DNA from: Ophiobolus disseminans
Lineage: Eukaryota > Ascomycota > Dothideomycetes > Pleosporales > Phaeosphaeriaceae
Assembly (NCBI GenBank): GCA_010093685.1
Contig: MU006234.1
Coordinates: 188,165 to 252,164, forward strand
Direction: 5' to 3'
Length of the DNA: 64,000 bases
Shown here: piece after piece, positions 11,094 through 23,706 of the stretch
How positions within the stretch are numbered: the stretch's first letter is position 1
How the letters are laid out: every line of letters starts with the position of its first letter
Notes under the pieces: model-generated
Databases searched by the model: none
What the model was told of the DNA's origin: nothing
The model's input: the letters and a program-made list of their open reading frames with translations, nothing else
Program-made: the position numbers and the translations under genes

Positions 11094-13541
11094 CTAAGCG
11101 CCAAAGTCGTTCCCAAATCCGCCCGACGGGTAGTTATTCCAATCATTTTGCGTATCCAACATCCACGAGACAGAATCGAAGAACTCGAAACTGTTTGCGC
11201 TTGCCAGACCCTGCGGCAGCTGGAGTGGCATGCTCAACGTGTTTAGGTGTGGATTGAAGTTCGGCAAGCCATGGGTTGGGTTCTCGACAATGACACCGGG
11301 TGGAGGGGTGGAGCTCGTGGAGGAGTCTGGGTTGGTCGGGTTGGTCACGACAGTACTGTCGAGCTGGTCTGCAGCGCCGTTGACTTGGGCTTCTCGCCAG
11401 CGCCATACGCAGTCGAAGACCACGCTCATGCTTTTTCGGCTGCGTACGATGAGACCGAGGGGATCGTCGTGTAAACCAGTACTGTCTCTGCGTTGGTGCT
11501 GGTGTTGTTGGATTTGTGACTGCTGGTGTTGTTGCTGATTGTGGTGCTTGAAAGTAGACATCCCAGCATTGCTGACGGATGGTGATTGCGACATGCTGTG
11601 AAGACTACGTCCCCGAGAGCTCTCCTTCCACAGCTGCGCCAGAACCTCGGCGAAGCGATCGGGGAGGTCGTTTGGCCACACCTTAGACTTCCTTAGCACG
11701 TCGACTGTCTGGAGAACGTACTTCCGGCCCTGTTCTGCCGGCAACCTGCCTGCAAAGTCGGAGTTGAGGATCTTCAGCAGAGCGAACCCAGCAGCAAGCG
11801 ACATCTGCATGATGTAGTATGGAACGAAGAGAAGCCGGTTCTCGCGATGTAGTTTGAACAGGCGGTCCAGGAAGCCAGTCGCTGCAAAGTAGAGAGCGAT
11901 CAGATCTTCGCGTCTTTCGAGACGATGGTCGGCGATGAAGAAGGAGAAGAGGTGAGTGTGTACTTGGACTGCGCGGTGGTACAGTTCCTCGAGCTCTGTT
12001 GGAGGTCAGTGATATCTTATAGGAGGGTATTGACTACACACCATTGTCGACCCCGTCCACTGCCTTGCGCTCCGCTTTCAGACGTTCTGCTTGTAGATTC
12101 AGGTGTATCATCCATTCCTCGTCAGATCGATCCCTATGTGTTGAGTAGAGCTGTCGGCCTATCCGGTCTGCAGCGCGTTCTTGTCGCAACCGCACATACA
12201 AGGTCGGAGGGAGGATGCGCATGTCGTTTTCGTCGTCTGTGTCGAACTCGAGAGTGGAATTGTAGAGGGTTATTGACGGTTGTCCGTTGCCGGTGGAGAC
12301 CCTAGATTGCGTCAATCGAGCTTGGGGGTACGACACACTTCAACCTACGTCTGAGCCACGATATTGCAGACTGCCCATGTCCGCAGTCGGTCGTTGATGT
12401 CCTCCTGCCGCAGCCGCACCTTTGCCCTCGCAAAGTCTTGTGCATGTGTTGGCTGGTGCAAACCTATCTGCATGGCAACTTGCATCATGGCGCCACACAG
12501 TATGAAGGTCGGATCGGTCACGGTTCGTTCGGCGGGTATCGGCCACGTACACAGCAAACACAGAGCCTTGACGACATGGTGGTTCGGCTGGTTCCGGATT
12601 GAGTCCCATATCAGATCCGTGAGTGGCTTCGCAAGGTCCTTCAACAGACCCGGCCGTCCACCGTAACGGCGGGCTGCGACACTGATGATGGCCCAGAACA
12701 GCAGCTTGTGATCCTGCGAATGGTACTCGTCCGGTGAGCGCACCTGGTCCAGGAAGGGCAGGAACGGGTGGTAGAGCTGGAAGTACTCGGTGAACAGCTC
12801 GTTGACCTCGCTGTGGCTCAGTCGCACGTGCGACTCGCCCGAGCCCAGTGGATAGAACATGGGCGATCCGCTCCGCAGATCCAGTAGCGATGTGGCTGCC
12901 ACCTGCTGGTGTTGGGTCTGCAAGAAGGCCTCGTCTTCGACCTTGGGCGTCGGGCCGCTGTTGAAGCCGTTGTTGTCGATGGGCGGCTGTGGTGGGTTCA
13001 GCGTTGGCTGGCTTGTGAGCACCGACGACCCCTCATATATGGCCAAACGCTCGCGCAGATACTCCATCTCCTTCTCCATCTCGGCATTGCGATTGCGCTT
13101 GCCCACGCGCTTGAAGTTCGGCTCGATGACACATCGTAGGTTCTGCTTCTGACAGCGATTGCAGGTGACAAAAGGGTCCTGTTGGACGTTGCACTTGAGC
13201 TAGAGCAGCACTGTTAGTGGGTGTAACAATCGCACACTGGACGCTCTACACTAGCAGCGCTCCCCGGGCATGCGCCGGCTCCCTTGCGCATACAACCCCG
13301 ACAATGCCTCGGTGGGGCGCATATGCCACGGATGACGGAGAATACATGCCTTCTGTTGGCGGCACTCGTTGCAGGCGCGCTTCACGGCCGTGTTGCGCCG
13401 CGACGAGGGCCGTCCGTCGTCGCCGTCATTCTCATCGTCGCTGGAGGCCGAGCGCTTGAACCCGCGCGTGCTGGTCGGGGATGTGGGCGATATCGCAAAG
13501 GGATGTTGGGACATGCCTTGCGTCGGCGACATGGACATCAT
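11094..13541 (-). CDS. Zn2Cys6 transcription factor, LEU3/PrtT-like
   Basis: Four exons: 13541-13350, 13199-12349, 12301-12042 and 11995-11094, giving about 734 residues. A binuclear zinc cluster near residues 58-90 (ACNECRQQK, then TCNRCQKQNLRC) is split by the first intron, followed by FKRVGKRNRNAEMEKEMEYL, a linker and coiled-coil start as in LEU3- and PrtT-type regulators. A fungal_trans-like middle region (LFTEYFQLYHPFLPFLD; WAIISVAARRYGG) follows, then a Gln/His-rich stretch and an acidic-aromatic tail. It is presumably a nuclear regulator; target genes cannot be told from sequence. Intron 1 has a GC donor (AAG|GCATGT), required to restore the conserved CRQQKLKC. Start chosen at the first ATG in frame; upstream frame is open but lacks ATG. 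Confidence 0.85.
13200..13349 (-). other. GC-AG intron in the Zn2Cys6 gene
   Basis: 150-nt intron beginning GCATGT and ending CTCTAG, with a CTAAC branch motif near the acceptor. The nearby GT (GTATTC, 4 nt further in) shifts the frame or meets a stop with either available acceptor. The GC donor rejoins the zinc cluster exactly. Confidence 0.75.
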
Positions 13542-14417
13542 CTTAAAGATGATCGCAATGGCGCCCCGATGTCGGTTGGCGAAGTCGGGCGGCGTGTGCA
13601 AAGCGCGGGGAATTTGGCAGATTTCCGAGGTGATTGTTGTGGGACGAGCCGTACCCTCAGTAAAATTATGTCCAGCCTCGCCCGCTCACCAGCTGCTCAA
13701 GTGCCTGCCTGTTCAATCATGTGTCTTCCCCGTCGGCTACCGCAGCATGCAAGCTTCTGCACGAAGCCGCTGAACAGGAGGGAGCGGGCACCAGAATCAC
13801 GCCCATGACTCACCAATCAGACACCCTGAACTCGACGCGAGTCGCGCCTTTCCAGCCCCGTCCTAGACCAGTCCGTTCAACCTTGGAAGTATCCGCTTGA
13901 CATGCCAACGACTATGTCCATGACTGTTTGTGTTCATTTCGTTTGCTATTTCGAGGACAACCTTGGAATGCACACAGACGTCATTGCACCGTGTCGCTCT
14001 TCAAATCAGTTAGTCCTACTCCTCGTATAGCGCAGGCTGAATAGCTTCATCCGGTCTTCGTATTCGCGTTGGCAGCTGCAAATGCGGTTGGCCCTGGGAT
14101 TGAATTGCCGGCACAATATAGGTCAAAAGCTGAAAGAAACGCCACGACATCGAAATCATCCATCACTCGCACCTCTCAATCACTAGGAACACGACGCGTC
14201 CTCCGCGGAAGGTAAATGGCAACACAAAACTCGAAGTAGCTTGTGGATTTATTCGTGATCCTACTCAGCTACCGCCTCGATGAACGTCGGCGTGGTGCAG
14301 AAATCGCCTTGATATCGTGAAAGTCGACCGAACCAGGAGACTACCCATAATGCACATGAACACCGATAGCCCAAGTTTTGACATGCTAAAGCCCTTGACC
14401 CCTCATTCCGCAACCGC
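13542..14417. other. Intergenic, upstream of the Zn2Cys6 gene
   Basis: Holds the 5' flank of the regulator and the 3' flank of RPL34. Overlapping open frames here are antisense or low-complexity and match no family I recognise. Confidence 0.5.
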
Positions 14418-14945
14418 TTAACGCTTCTTCTGCTGAGACTCTTTGAGCACCTTCTTGACGACCTTCTGCTCCTCGATCAGGAAGGCGCGCACGATGCGGT
14501 CCTGGACGCAGTTGGCGCATCGCGATCCGCCGTACGCACGCTGGACAGTCTTCTTGGGACGTGAGATGCTGGCATATTCGCGGGGACGGAGGGCAGGGAC
14601 ACCAGCGAGCTTGGTACCGCAGTCCTGGGAGAGGTCAGTTGCGCGCCGCGGCTTGTCTCGAGGTCCAACATACACCGCACTTGGGAGCAGTGCCCTTCTT
14701 CTTGATGTGCAGGTAACGGAGCTCGCCACCGGGAGTCTGTCCATGCTTAGTATGTGTCGCTGTGCGCGCGATTGTTCCCTTGACTGACCTTGATCACGCG
14801 GACCTTCTGGCTCTTGGTGTTGTATGGCGCACGACGCCTCTGCCGTATGTTAGCCACCATCCCAATGCTTCCCATATGTGTGATGGCCACACAACGGGCT
14901 CGAGATTTCGGTGCGACGTACGTAGGTGAGTCTGGTGGACGGCAT
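14418..14945 (-). CDS. RPL34: 60S ribosomal protein L34 (eL34)
   Basis: Four exons: 14945-14922, 14839-14789, 14736-14674 and 14624-14418, giving 114 residues, close to the family length. It is a structural protein of the large cytosolic ribosomal subunit. Recognisable blocks are [34 protein letters not shown], the CGDCGTKL and GGSRCANCV zinc-binding cysteine pairs, and a basic tail with KKVLKE. The first coding exon is only 24 nt, typical of ribosomal-protein genes in filamentous fungi. All three introns are GT-AG. The gene is divergent from PRP8 across about 750 bp. Confidence 0.95.
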
Positions 14946-15694
14946 TGTGATGGATTTGCCGGGAGTTCAGAGGTGATTGTCTGTTGCGGAATGTGAGCAA
15001 GAGCTTCGGCGGTAGTTTGAGCGTGAGGGTGAATTGTCGTACCTGAGTCTGGACAAAAATCAGTACAATGGCTTCAGAGTATTCAGGTTGCAGGTTGCTC
15101 ACTCACGGGGTTGCTGTCTGTTAGTGTCCGCGTCGAGTGAAGTTACTCGAAAATTGGATAGTCCAGGTGGGCTGCGTAAGCGAACGGAAAAGCCTAGTCC
15201 CGTAAGTGGCAAGCGCCTCCAGTCACGTGCTAGCAGCCTGGTCGCGACTCCCGACGAAACTTTTGAGAGTGACGCCCTCGAGCAACTTCATCGTCAAATC
15301 GCCCTGCGCGCGGGAGATCGATCTCCAACTTGCGCGTACGCTGCCATTCCTTACACCCAACATTGAGCAAGTGGCATTACAATTGCGCGCGAACGCGACT
15401 TCCTTAACTTCGGTTGCGGCGATTTGCCGTTCCCAATACCTTTGGAGAAGATAGGGTTACGCAACAACCAAAGCTCATTCTCGAGCAACAGTGCCCTGGA
15501 GATCCATACAGGTCAGTGAAAGTATCCGCTTGCCTCACACTTGCATCGGTGTCAGCTTTCTCTACATCCCCCTTTGCATGCACTTGAAGCTTTTGTCACC
15601 ACTCGCGTCCCCACCCTATTAGAGTCATCACGAATCAGTTGCGCATCAAATAAGCGTCTAACAGCATACAGTTCGCTCAATAGAGTAGTACACC
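14946..15694. promoter_or_regulatory. Shared upstream region of RPL34 and PRP8
   Basis: 749 bp between two divergent start codons. No coding region is supported; small open frames inside lack family features. It must hold both 5' UTRs and promoters, but I could not assign individual sites with confidence. Confidence 0.4.
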
Positions 15695-18600
15695 ATGGCA
15701 TTCCTCCCTCCCCCACCACCGCCGCCTCCGCCAGGCCCTCCCGGTTCCAGCTATGCGCCTCCTCCGCCACCACCTCCTCCCGGCCCTCCAGGCGCGCCCG
15801 GTACCATAGGCCCTCCCAGTATGCGACCGCCGATAGACCCGCAGGTAGCCAAGTTTGCGCAGAAGAAGAAGGACTGGTTGCGACAACAGCGCCAAAGGTT
15901 TGGCGAAAAGCGCAAAGCTGGATTTGTCGAGACACAGAAGGCAGATCTTCCCCCGGAGCATTTGCGCAAAGTGTTCAGGGACATTGGCGACGTGTCGCAA
16001 AAGAAGTTCACAAGCGACAAGCGTAGCTACCTCGGCGCGCTCAAGTTCATGCCGCACGCCGTCCTGAAGCTTCTGGAAAATATGCCCATGCCGTGGGAGA
16101 GCAGGCGAGACGTCAAGGTTCTGTACCATACCAACGGATGTCTGACTCTGGTCAACGAGGTGCCACGAGTAATCGAGCCCGTGTTTCACGCGCAATGGGC
16201 GGCAATGTGGTTGGCGATGAGGAAAGAGAAGAGCGACCGTCGCCACTTCAAGCGCATGCGATTCCCACCCTTTGACGACGAAGAGCCGCCGCTGTCGTAC
16301 TCAGAGAACATCGAAGACGTGGAGCCGCTGGAGCCCATTCAGTTGGAGCTCCACGAGGACGAAGATGGACCGGTCATCGAGTGGTTTTACGAGCATCGGC
16401 CGCTGCTAGACACCCCTCACATCAACGGACCAAGTTACGAGACATGGAACCTGGACCTGCCTCAGATGGCGACCCTGTACCGTTTGAGTAGAGAACTTTT
16501 GAGCGACATTGTCGACAAGAACTACTTCCACATGTTCGAGATGAACAGCTTCCTCACTGCAAAGGCGCTCAATGTGGCGATACCCGGAGGCCCACGTTTC
16601 GAACCACTGTACAAGGATATCGACCCGAACGATGAGGACTTTGGCGAGTTCAACGCCATCGACCGCATCATTTTCCGTGCTCCTATCCGGACAGAGTACC
16701 GAGTCTCGTACCCGTTTCTCTACAACTCCCTTCCCCGCAGCGTCAAAATCGCGTGGTACTCACATCCACAGGTGGTATACGTTCGAGCCGAGGATCCTAG
16801 CCTGCCAGCTTTTTACTTCGATCCGATCATCAATCCCATCTCTTCCCGCGCTGTTGCCCCGAAGAATCTTTCCGTCAGTCTTGAGGATGAGGTCTTTGGA
16901 TATGGCAATGACGAGGATGACGAGGATGACTTCCAGATGCCAGAAGAGGTGAAGCCTTTCATGGCTGACGAGGAGCTTTCCACACCAGAGACTTCGTCCG
17001 CAATTGCGCTATGGTGGGCACCACATCCATTCGACAAGCGATCGGGCCGCATGGTTAGGGCGCAGGACGTTCCACTTGTGAAGCAGTGGTATCTCGAGCA
17101 CGTACCTGCAGGACAGCCGGTGAAAGTCCGGGTCTCGTACCAGAAGCTGCTCAAGACGTTTGTCTTGAACGAGCTTCACAAGAAGAAGCCACAAGCGCAG
17201 AACAAGCAGAATTTGATGCGCACGCTCAAGGGCACCAAGTTCTTCCAGCAAACCAAGATCGACTGGGTCGAAGCAGGTTTGCAAGTATGCCGGCAAGGTT
17301 ACAACATGCTCAACCTCCTCATTCACCGAAAGAACCTCACTTACCTCCATCTTGACTACAACTTCAACTTGAAGCCTGTCAAGACGCTCACCACCAAGGA
17401 GCGAAAGAAGTCGCGTTTCGGAAACGCTTTCCATTTGATGCGAGAGATTCTTCGACTGACAAAGCTCATCGTCGACGCTCAGGTGCAGTACCGCTTAGGT
17501 AACATTGATGCCTTCCAGCTGGCTGATGGTATCCTCTACGCCTTCAACCATGTCGGTCAATTGACCGGTATGTATCGGTACAAGTACAAGCTGATGCACC
17601 AGATTCGCTCGTGTAAGGATCTCAAGCATCTTATCTACTACCGATTCAACTCAGGCCCTGTTGGTAAGGGCCCCGGTTGCGGTTTCTGGGCACCTGCCTG
17701 GAGAGTTTGGCTTTTCTTTATGCGTGGTATCATTCCGCTCCTAGAGCGCTGGCTCGGCAATCTTCTGTCGCGTCAGTTCGAGGGTAGGCACAGCAAGGGT
17801 GTGGCCAAGACAGTCACCAAGCAGCGTGTGGAGTCTCACTTCGACCTGGAGCTTCGCGCTGCTGTCATGAGCGATCTCATGGACATGATGCCCGAGGGCA
17901 TCAAGCAGAACAAGGTCAACACCGTTCTGCAACATCTTTCAGAAGCATGGCGGTGCTGGAAGAGTAACATCCCATGGAAAGTGCCTGGTCTGCCTGCGCC
18001 TATCGAGAACATCATCCTGCGATACGTCAAGAGCAAGGCGGATTGGTGGATCTCGGTCGCCCATTACAACAGAGAGCGTATCCGGCGTGGCGCTACCGTC
18101 GACAAAACTGTCGCGAAGAAGAACCTCGGTCGGTTGACACGACTATGGCTCAAGGCAGAGCAAGAGCGTCAGCACAACTATATGAAGGACGGCCCTTATG
18201 TCTCATCAGAAGAAGCGGTTGCCATCTACACCACAATGGTTCATTGGCTGGAAGCACGAAAGTTTCAGCCCATTCCGTTCCCAAGCGTGTCGTACAAGCA
18301 CGATACCAAGATATTGATTCTTGCCTTGGAGCGCCTACGTGAGGCTTACTCGGTCAAGGGCCGTCTGAACCAGAGCCAGCGTGAAGAGCTCGCCCTTATT
18401 GAGCAGGCTTATGATTCTCCAGGAACGACACTGGCTCGTATCAAACGTTTCCTCCTCACACAGCGTGCATTCAAGGAGGTGGGCATCGACATGAATGACA
18501 ACTACAGCAACATCAACCCAGTCTACGACATCGAGCCGATGGAGAAGATTACAGATGCGTATCTTGATCAGTACCTGTGGTACCAAGCTGACCAACGTCA

Positions 18601-21600
18601 CCTGTTCCCAGCCTGGATCAAGCCTTCCGACTCCGAGGTCCCTCCTCTATTGACGTACAAGTGGGCACAAGGTATTAACAACCTGGACAAAGTCTGGGAG
18701 TCTCAAGATGGCGAATGCAGTGTCATGATTGAGACGCAGCTGTCCAAGGTGTACGAGAAAATTGATCTTACTATGCTGAATCGCTTACTACGGCTCATCA
18801 TGGATCACAACTTGGCTGACTACATCACCGCCAAGAACAACGTACAGCTCAACTACAAGGACATGAACCATGTCAATGCTTATGGCATGATTCGCGGACT
18901 GCAGTTCTCTGGGTTTGTCTTTCAATTCTATGGTCTCGTTCTTGACATTCTCCTGCTAGGCCTGCAGCGAGCGAATGAAATTGCTGGCGAGCCAGGTAAT
19001 CCAAACGACTTCTTGCAATTCAAGGACAGGGAGACGGAAGTCCGCCACCCTATCCGTCTTTACACGAGGTACATTGACCGCATTTGGGTGTTTTTCAGGT
19101 TCACAGCTGAGGAGTCCCGCGACTTGATCCAGCGATTCTTGACCGAGAATCCAGACCCCAACTTTGAGAACGTCATCGGCTACAAGAACAAGAAGTGCTG
19201 GCCTCGCGACTCGAGGATGCGACTGATGCGACACGACGTCAATCTAGGTCGTGCTGTCTTCTGGGATATGAAGAACCGACTGCCGCGTTCGGTCACGACT
19301 ATCGAGTGGGACGACACCTTCGCCAGCGTGTACAGCCGAGACAACCCCAATCTTTTGTTCTCAATGTCTGGCTTTGAGGTTCGCATCTTGCCTAAGATGC
19401 GCAATCTCACTGGAGAGTTCCCGGTCAAGGACAGTGTCTGGTCCCTCGTTGACAACGCCACGAAAGAGCGAACCGCCGATGCCTTTCTGCAGGTAACTGA
19501 GGAGGATGTCCAGAAGTTCAACAACCGCATTCGACAAATTCTGATGTCGTCTGGATCAACTACATTCACGAAGATTGCTAACAAGTGGAACACCACCTTG
19601 ATCGCGCTGTTCACCTACTACCGTGAGGCGGCTGTGTCGACAGTGAACTTGCTTGATACGATTGTCAAGTGCGAAACCAAGATCCAGACCCGTGTCAAGA
19701 TCGGATTGAACTCGAAGATGCCTTCACGTTTCCCACCTGCCGTGTTCTACACACCCAAGGAGCTTGGCGGTCTAGGTATGATATCGGGATCTCACATTCT
19801 CATTCCCACGAGCGATAAGCGATGGTCGAAACAAACCGACACTGGCGTCACGCACTACCGCGCCGGCATGTCTCACGACGAGGAGACCCTCATCCCCAAC
19901 ATCTTCCGGTACATCATTCCTTGGGAGTCTGAGTTCATCGATTCTCAGCGTGTATGGATGGAGTACTCGCAGAAGCGACAGGAAGCTCAGGCTCAGAACC
20001 GACGTCTGACATTGGAAGATTTGGAAGACAGTTGGGACCGAGGTCTTCCTCGTATCAACACTCTGTTCCAGAAGGATCGTAGTACTCTCAGCTTCGACAA
20101 AGGTTTCCGGGCTAGGACCGAGTTCAAGATTTACCAGCACATGAAGAGCAACCCGTTCTGGTGGACGAGCCAGCGTCATGATGGTAAACTATGGAACTTG
20201 AACGCCTACAGGACGGATGTTATCCAGGCACTGGGTGGTGTCGAAACTATCCTAGAGCACACATTGTTCAAGGCAACAGCTTTCCCGTCTTGGGAGGGTT
20301 TGTTCTGGGAAAAAGCTTCAGGCGAGCAACCCTATTTCCCTTTCCCCACCCTAGCCATCTTCGTCCCCAGTCATGATAGATGGTTCTGAATGCCTTCTCG
20401 CGACATTTTTGGGGTTTCATTTAGTCTCCAAAAGTTGTGCGGGGATATTCAGGACCATTGATCGTGTTCTGTTTACTGTTCGCTCTTTCTGCATAATTCT
20501 AACTATTTAATAGGTTTCGAAGAGTCCATGAAGTTCAAGAAACTCACAAACGCCCAACGTTCAGGTTTGAACCAAATTCCTAACCGTCGCTTTACTCTCT
20601 GGTGGTCCCCTACCATCAACCGAGCCAACGTCTACGTCGGTTTCCAGGTCCAGCTTGATCTTACAGGCATCTTCTTGCACGGCAAGATCCCGACTCTCAA
20701 GATTTCGCTCATCCAGATTTTCCGAGCCCATTTGTGGCAGAAGATCCACGAGTCTGTTGTTATGGATCTCTGCCAGGTGTTTGACCAAGAACTCGAGGCC
20801 TTGGGTATCGAGACGGTGCAGAAGGAGACGATTCATCCCCGTAAATCATACAAGATGAACAGCTCGTGCGCGGATATCTTGTTGTTTGCCAGCCACAAGT
20901 GGAGCGTGTCACCACCTTCCATGCTCTATGACACCAAGGACACTATGAGTGCGACCACGACCAACAAGTTCTGGGTCGATGTTCAGCTGCGGTATGGTGA
21001 CTACGACTCACACGACATCGAGCGTTACGTTCGTGCCAAGTACCTTGACTACACTCAAGACAGCATGAGCATTTATCCTTCAGCTACCGGGTTGATGATT
21101 GGTATCGATCTGGCCTACAACTTGTACTCCGCTTATGGACAGTACTTCCCTGGACTTAAGCAGCTTATCCAGCAGGCGATGGCCAAGGTCATGAAGGCCA
21201 ACCCTGCTCTCTACGTTCTTCGCGAACGTATCCGGAAGGGTCTCCAACTATATGCCTCCGAGTCGAGCCAGGAGTTCCTGAACTCGCAGAACTACTCTGA
21301 GCTATTCAGCAACCAGATCCAGCTCTTCATTGACGATACCAACGTCTACCGTGTTACGATCCACAAGACCTTCGAGGGTAACTTGACTACGAAGCCTATC
21401 AATGGCGCTATCTTTATCTTCAACCCGAGGACCGGACAGCTCTTCCTCAAGATCATTCACACGAGCGTCTGGGCGGGTCAGAAGCGTCTTGGTCAGCTCG
21501 CCAAGTGGAAGACCGCCGAAGAAGTGGCTGCCCTTATCCGATCACTACCGGTGGAGGAGCAGCCCAAACAATTGATCGTCACTCGTAAGGGTCTTCTAGA

Positions 21601-23002
21601 TCCTCTCGAAGTGCACCTGCTCGACTTCCCCAATATCTCGATCCGTGCATCTGAGCTCCAGCTACCCTTCCAGGCTGCCATGAAGGTCGAGAAGCTGGGT
21701 GATATGATTCTTCGAGCTACGGGACCTCAGATGGTGCTATTCAATTTGTACGATGAGTGGCTGAAAACGATCTCATCATACACCGCCTTCTCACGTCTGA
21801 TCCTGATCTTGCGTGCACTTCACGTCAACCAGGACAAGACCAAGCTCTTGTTGCGCCCTGACAAGACTGTCATCACTCAAGAACATCACATCTGGCCTAC
21901 ACTGTCAGACGAAGATTGGATCAAGGTCGAAGTGCAGCTTCGTGATCTCATCCTGAATGACTATGGCAAGAAGAATAACGTCAATACTTCCTCGCTCACG
22001 AGCAGTGAAGTGCGAGACATCATCCTGGGTATGGAAATCTCCGCACCCTCGATGCAGCGACAACAAGCGGCCGAAATCGACAAGCAGCAGCTGGAGCAGC
22101 AGCAGCTGACCGCGGTCACCACCAAGACTCAGAACGTACACGGCGAGGAGATGGTCGTGACCACTACCTCGCAATATGAGCAGGCTGCATTCGCGTCCAA
22201 GACCGAGTGGCGGACAAGAGCAGTAGCAACCTCAAATTTGCGCACGCGTGCGAACAACATCTACATCAACTCCGAAGATGTCAAGGAAGAAGGCCACTAC
22301 ACGTACGTCATGCCAAAGAATGTGCTGAAGCGATTCATCACCATCGCCGATCTCCGTGTACAAGTTGCTGGTTACTTGTATGGAAAGTCGCCGCCAGACA
22401 ACGACCAGGTCAAGGAGATCAGCACCATCGTTATGATCCCCCAGGTCGGTAACACCCGCGATGTTCAGCTACCCAAGCAGCTGCCACAGCATGAGTACCT
22501 CGACGGCCTCGAGCCTCTCGGCATCCTTCATACCGTCAGCGGCAACGAGCCGCCCTACATGCAGGCTAGCGATGTGACCCAACACGCGCGTCTCATGAAC
22601 CAACATGCCAGCTGGGATAAGAAGACCGTCTCCATGACCGTCTCCTTCACGCCTGGTTCCGTGTCTCTTGCAGCCTGGGCCCTTACACCCAACGGCTACA
22701 AGTGGGGTGCTGAGAACAAGGACACCATGTCCGACAATCCCTCTGGCTTCAGCACCGCCTTTGGTGAGAAGTGTCAGTTGCTACTGTCCGACAAGATCCG
22801 CGGCTACTTCCTCGTGCCCGACAACGGTCTCTGGAATTACAGCTTCATGGGCAGTACTTTCGGCTCGGTGGAGAAGAAGCCAGTGCATGTCAGACTCGAT
22901 ACGCCGGTCAGGTTTTACGATAGCGTGCACAGGCCAGTGCATTTTCAGAATTTCGCAGAATTGGAGGATGTTTGGGTTGATCGAGAGAATCAGTTTGAGT
23001 AG
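15695..23002 (+). CDS. PRP8: Pre-mRNA-splicing factor Prp8 (U5 snRNP core)
   Basis: Two exons, 15695-20321 and 20514-23002, giving 2371 residues, the normal Prp8 length. Prp8 scaffolds the catalytic centre of the spliceosome, contacting U5 and U6 snRNA, the splice sites and Brr2. The N-terminus has two proline runs (residues 5-45). Conserved blocks follow: the large PROCN region, [19 protein letters not shown] near 655, [10 protein letters not shown] right after the intron (near 1544), the RNase H-like domain ([39 protein letters not shown]) and the C-terminal MPN/Jab1-like domain ([13 protein letters not shown] to the end). No intein is inserted, although PRP8 is a common fungal intein host. 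The intron is GC-AG and phase 1. The separate open frames at each end are one gene. Confidence 0.97.
20322..20513 (+). other. GC-AG intron in PRP8
   Basis: 192 nt, donor CAG|GCGAGC, branch CTAAC at 20499-20503, acceptor AATAG|GT. Removal restores the invariant Prp8 stretch [14 protein letters not shown] in phase. There is no usable GT donor at the exon end, and reading through gives a non-conserved tail and a stop at 20389. It is the longest intron I found in the window. Confidence 0.85.
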
Positions 23003-23220
23003 CGAGTTTGGGTTGACATGGGGTGGGGCAAGGATGTGGCGTGTTTTGGCGTTGGCGGCATTCGAGCGTCGCGCTCGTCGGAGTTGCAAGGCTTTTTGGG
23101 CGCGGTCCGCATTGTGGCCGGGGTAAAATGTATAGTAATCTTTTCGATTCAATGTATTCTAGAACACGCATTTGAGTACCCGAGGAATGTGCGGTGGCTG
23201 ACGGAGCTTACATGTATTTA
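23003..23220. other. PRP8 3' flank
   Basis: PRP8 3' flanking DNA; no gene seen. Confidence 0.5.
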
Positions 23221-23399
23221 GTGATGCACAGTCCAACTTTGATTAACGTGCTACTATTTAAGTTAGTAGATACTTCAATAAGTATGCTCTATATATAGAG
23301 GCCTGACTGCCTTTATACTCTAATTAGAATATTGTAAAGTCTTTATAGAATTGTGACGATATACCTAGGGTTTCAAATCTAGAGCACCTGGTGCATCAC
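23221..23399. mobile_element. MITE-like element with TA duplication
   Basis: 179-bp AT-rich segment starting GTGATGCAC and ending GTGCATCAC (perfect 9-bp terminal inverted repeat), flanked by TA at 23219-23220 and 23400-23401. It has no coding capacity. Size, inverted ends and TA target fit a Tc1/mariner-type MITE. A related sequence lies at 62498-62651. Confidence 0.65.
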
Positions 23400-23706
23400 T
23401 ACATACAAGCTCGTTCGTAGTGTGGGAGTTGATAGCATGCAGGTGGTATTGAGTGCAGGAGCTGCACGTCTCATGCAGGTGTTGCCCCGCGTCTTCCCCA
23501 ACGGGCAGCTGCGCGGGGGAGGATCGTCGCTCCGCCACTTACAACATGCCGCTGGTAAGAAGTGCTTTGTGTCGGCATGCTGTTCTTATCGAGGCGTGCA
23601 TATATCGGTGGAGGGATTGGAGATGTAGATAAGTACAAAGGTTACCTACTCGAAGAACTCTTTCGTTCCACAGACTTATTTGATCGTGGTCATCAATCGA
23701 TTGCAC
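23400..23706. other. Upstream region of the P450 gene
   Basis: No supported gene; presumed promoter and 5' UTR of the P450. Confidence 0.4.

Noticed and set aside
11230..13808. Several plus-strand frames over the Zn2Cys6 gene
   Set aside because: They are antisense shadows of GC-rich exons; the minus-strand protein has domains and splice sites.
15552..16246. Minus-strand frames over the PRP8 start
   Set aside because: Shadow of the proline-rich N-terminus (Gly/Arg-rich on the other strand).
15695..23002. PRP8 intein
   Set aside because: PRP8 often hosts inteins in fungi, but all conserved blocks are contiguous and the length (2371 residues) is normal. The only interruption is a GC-AG intron.
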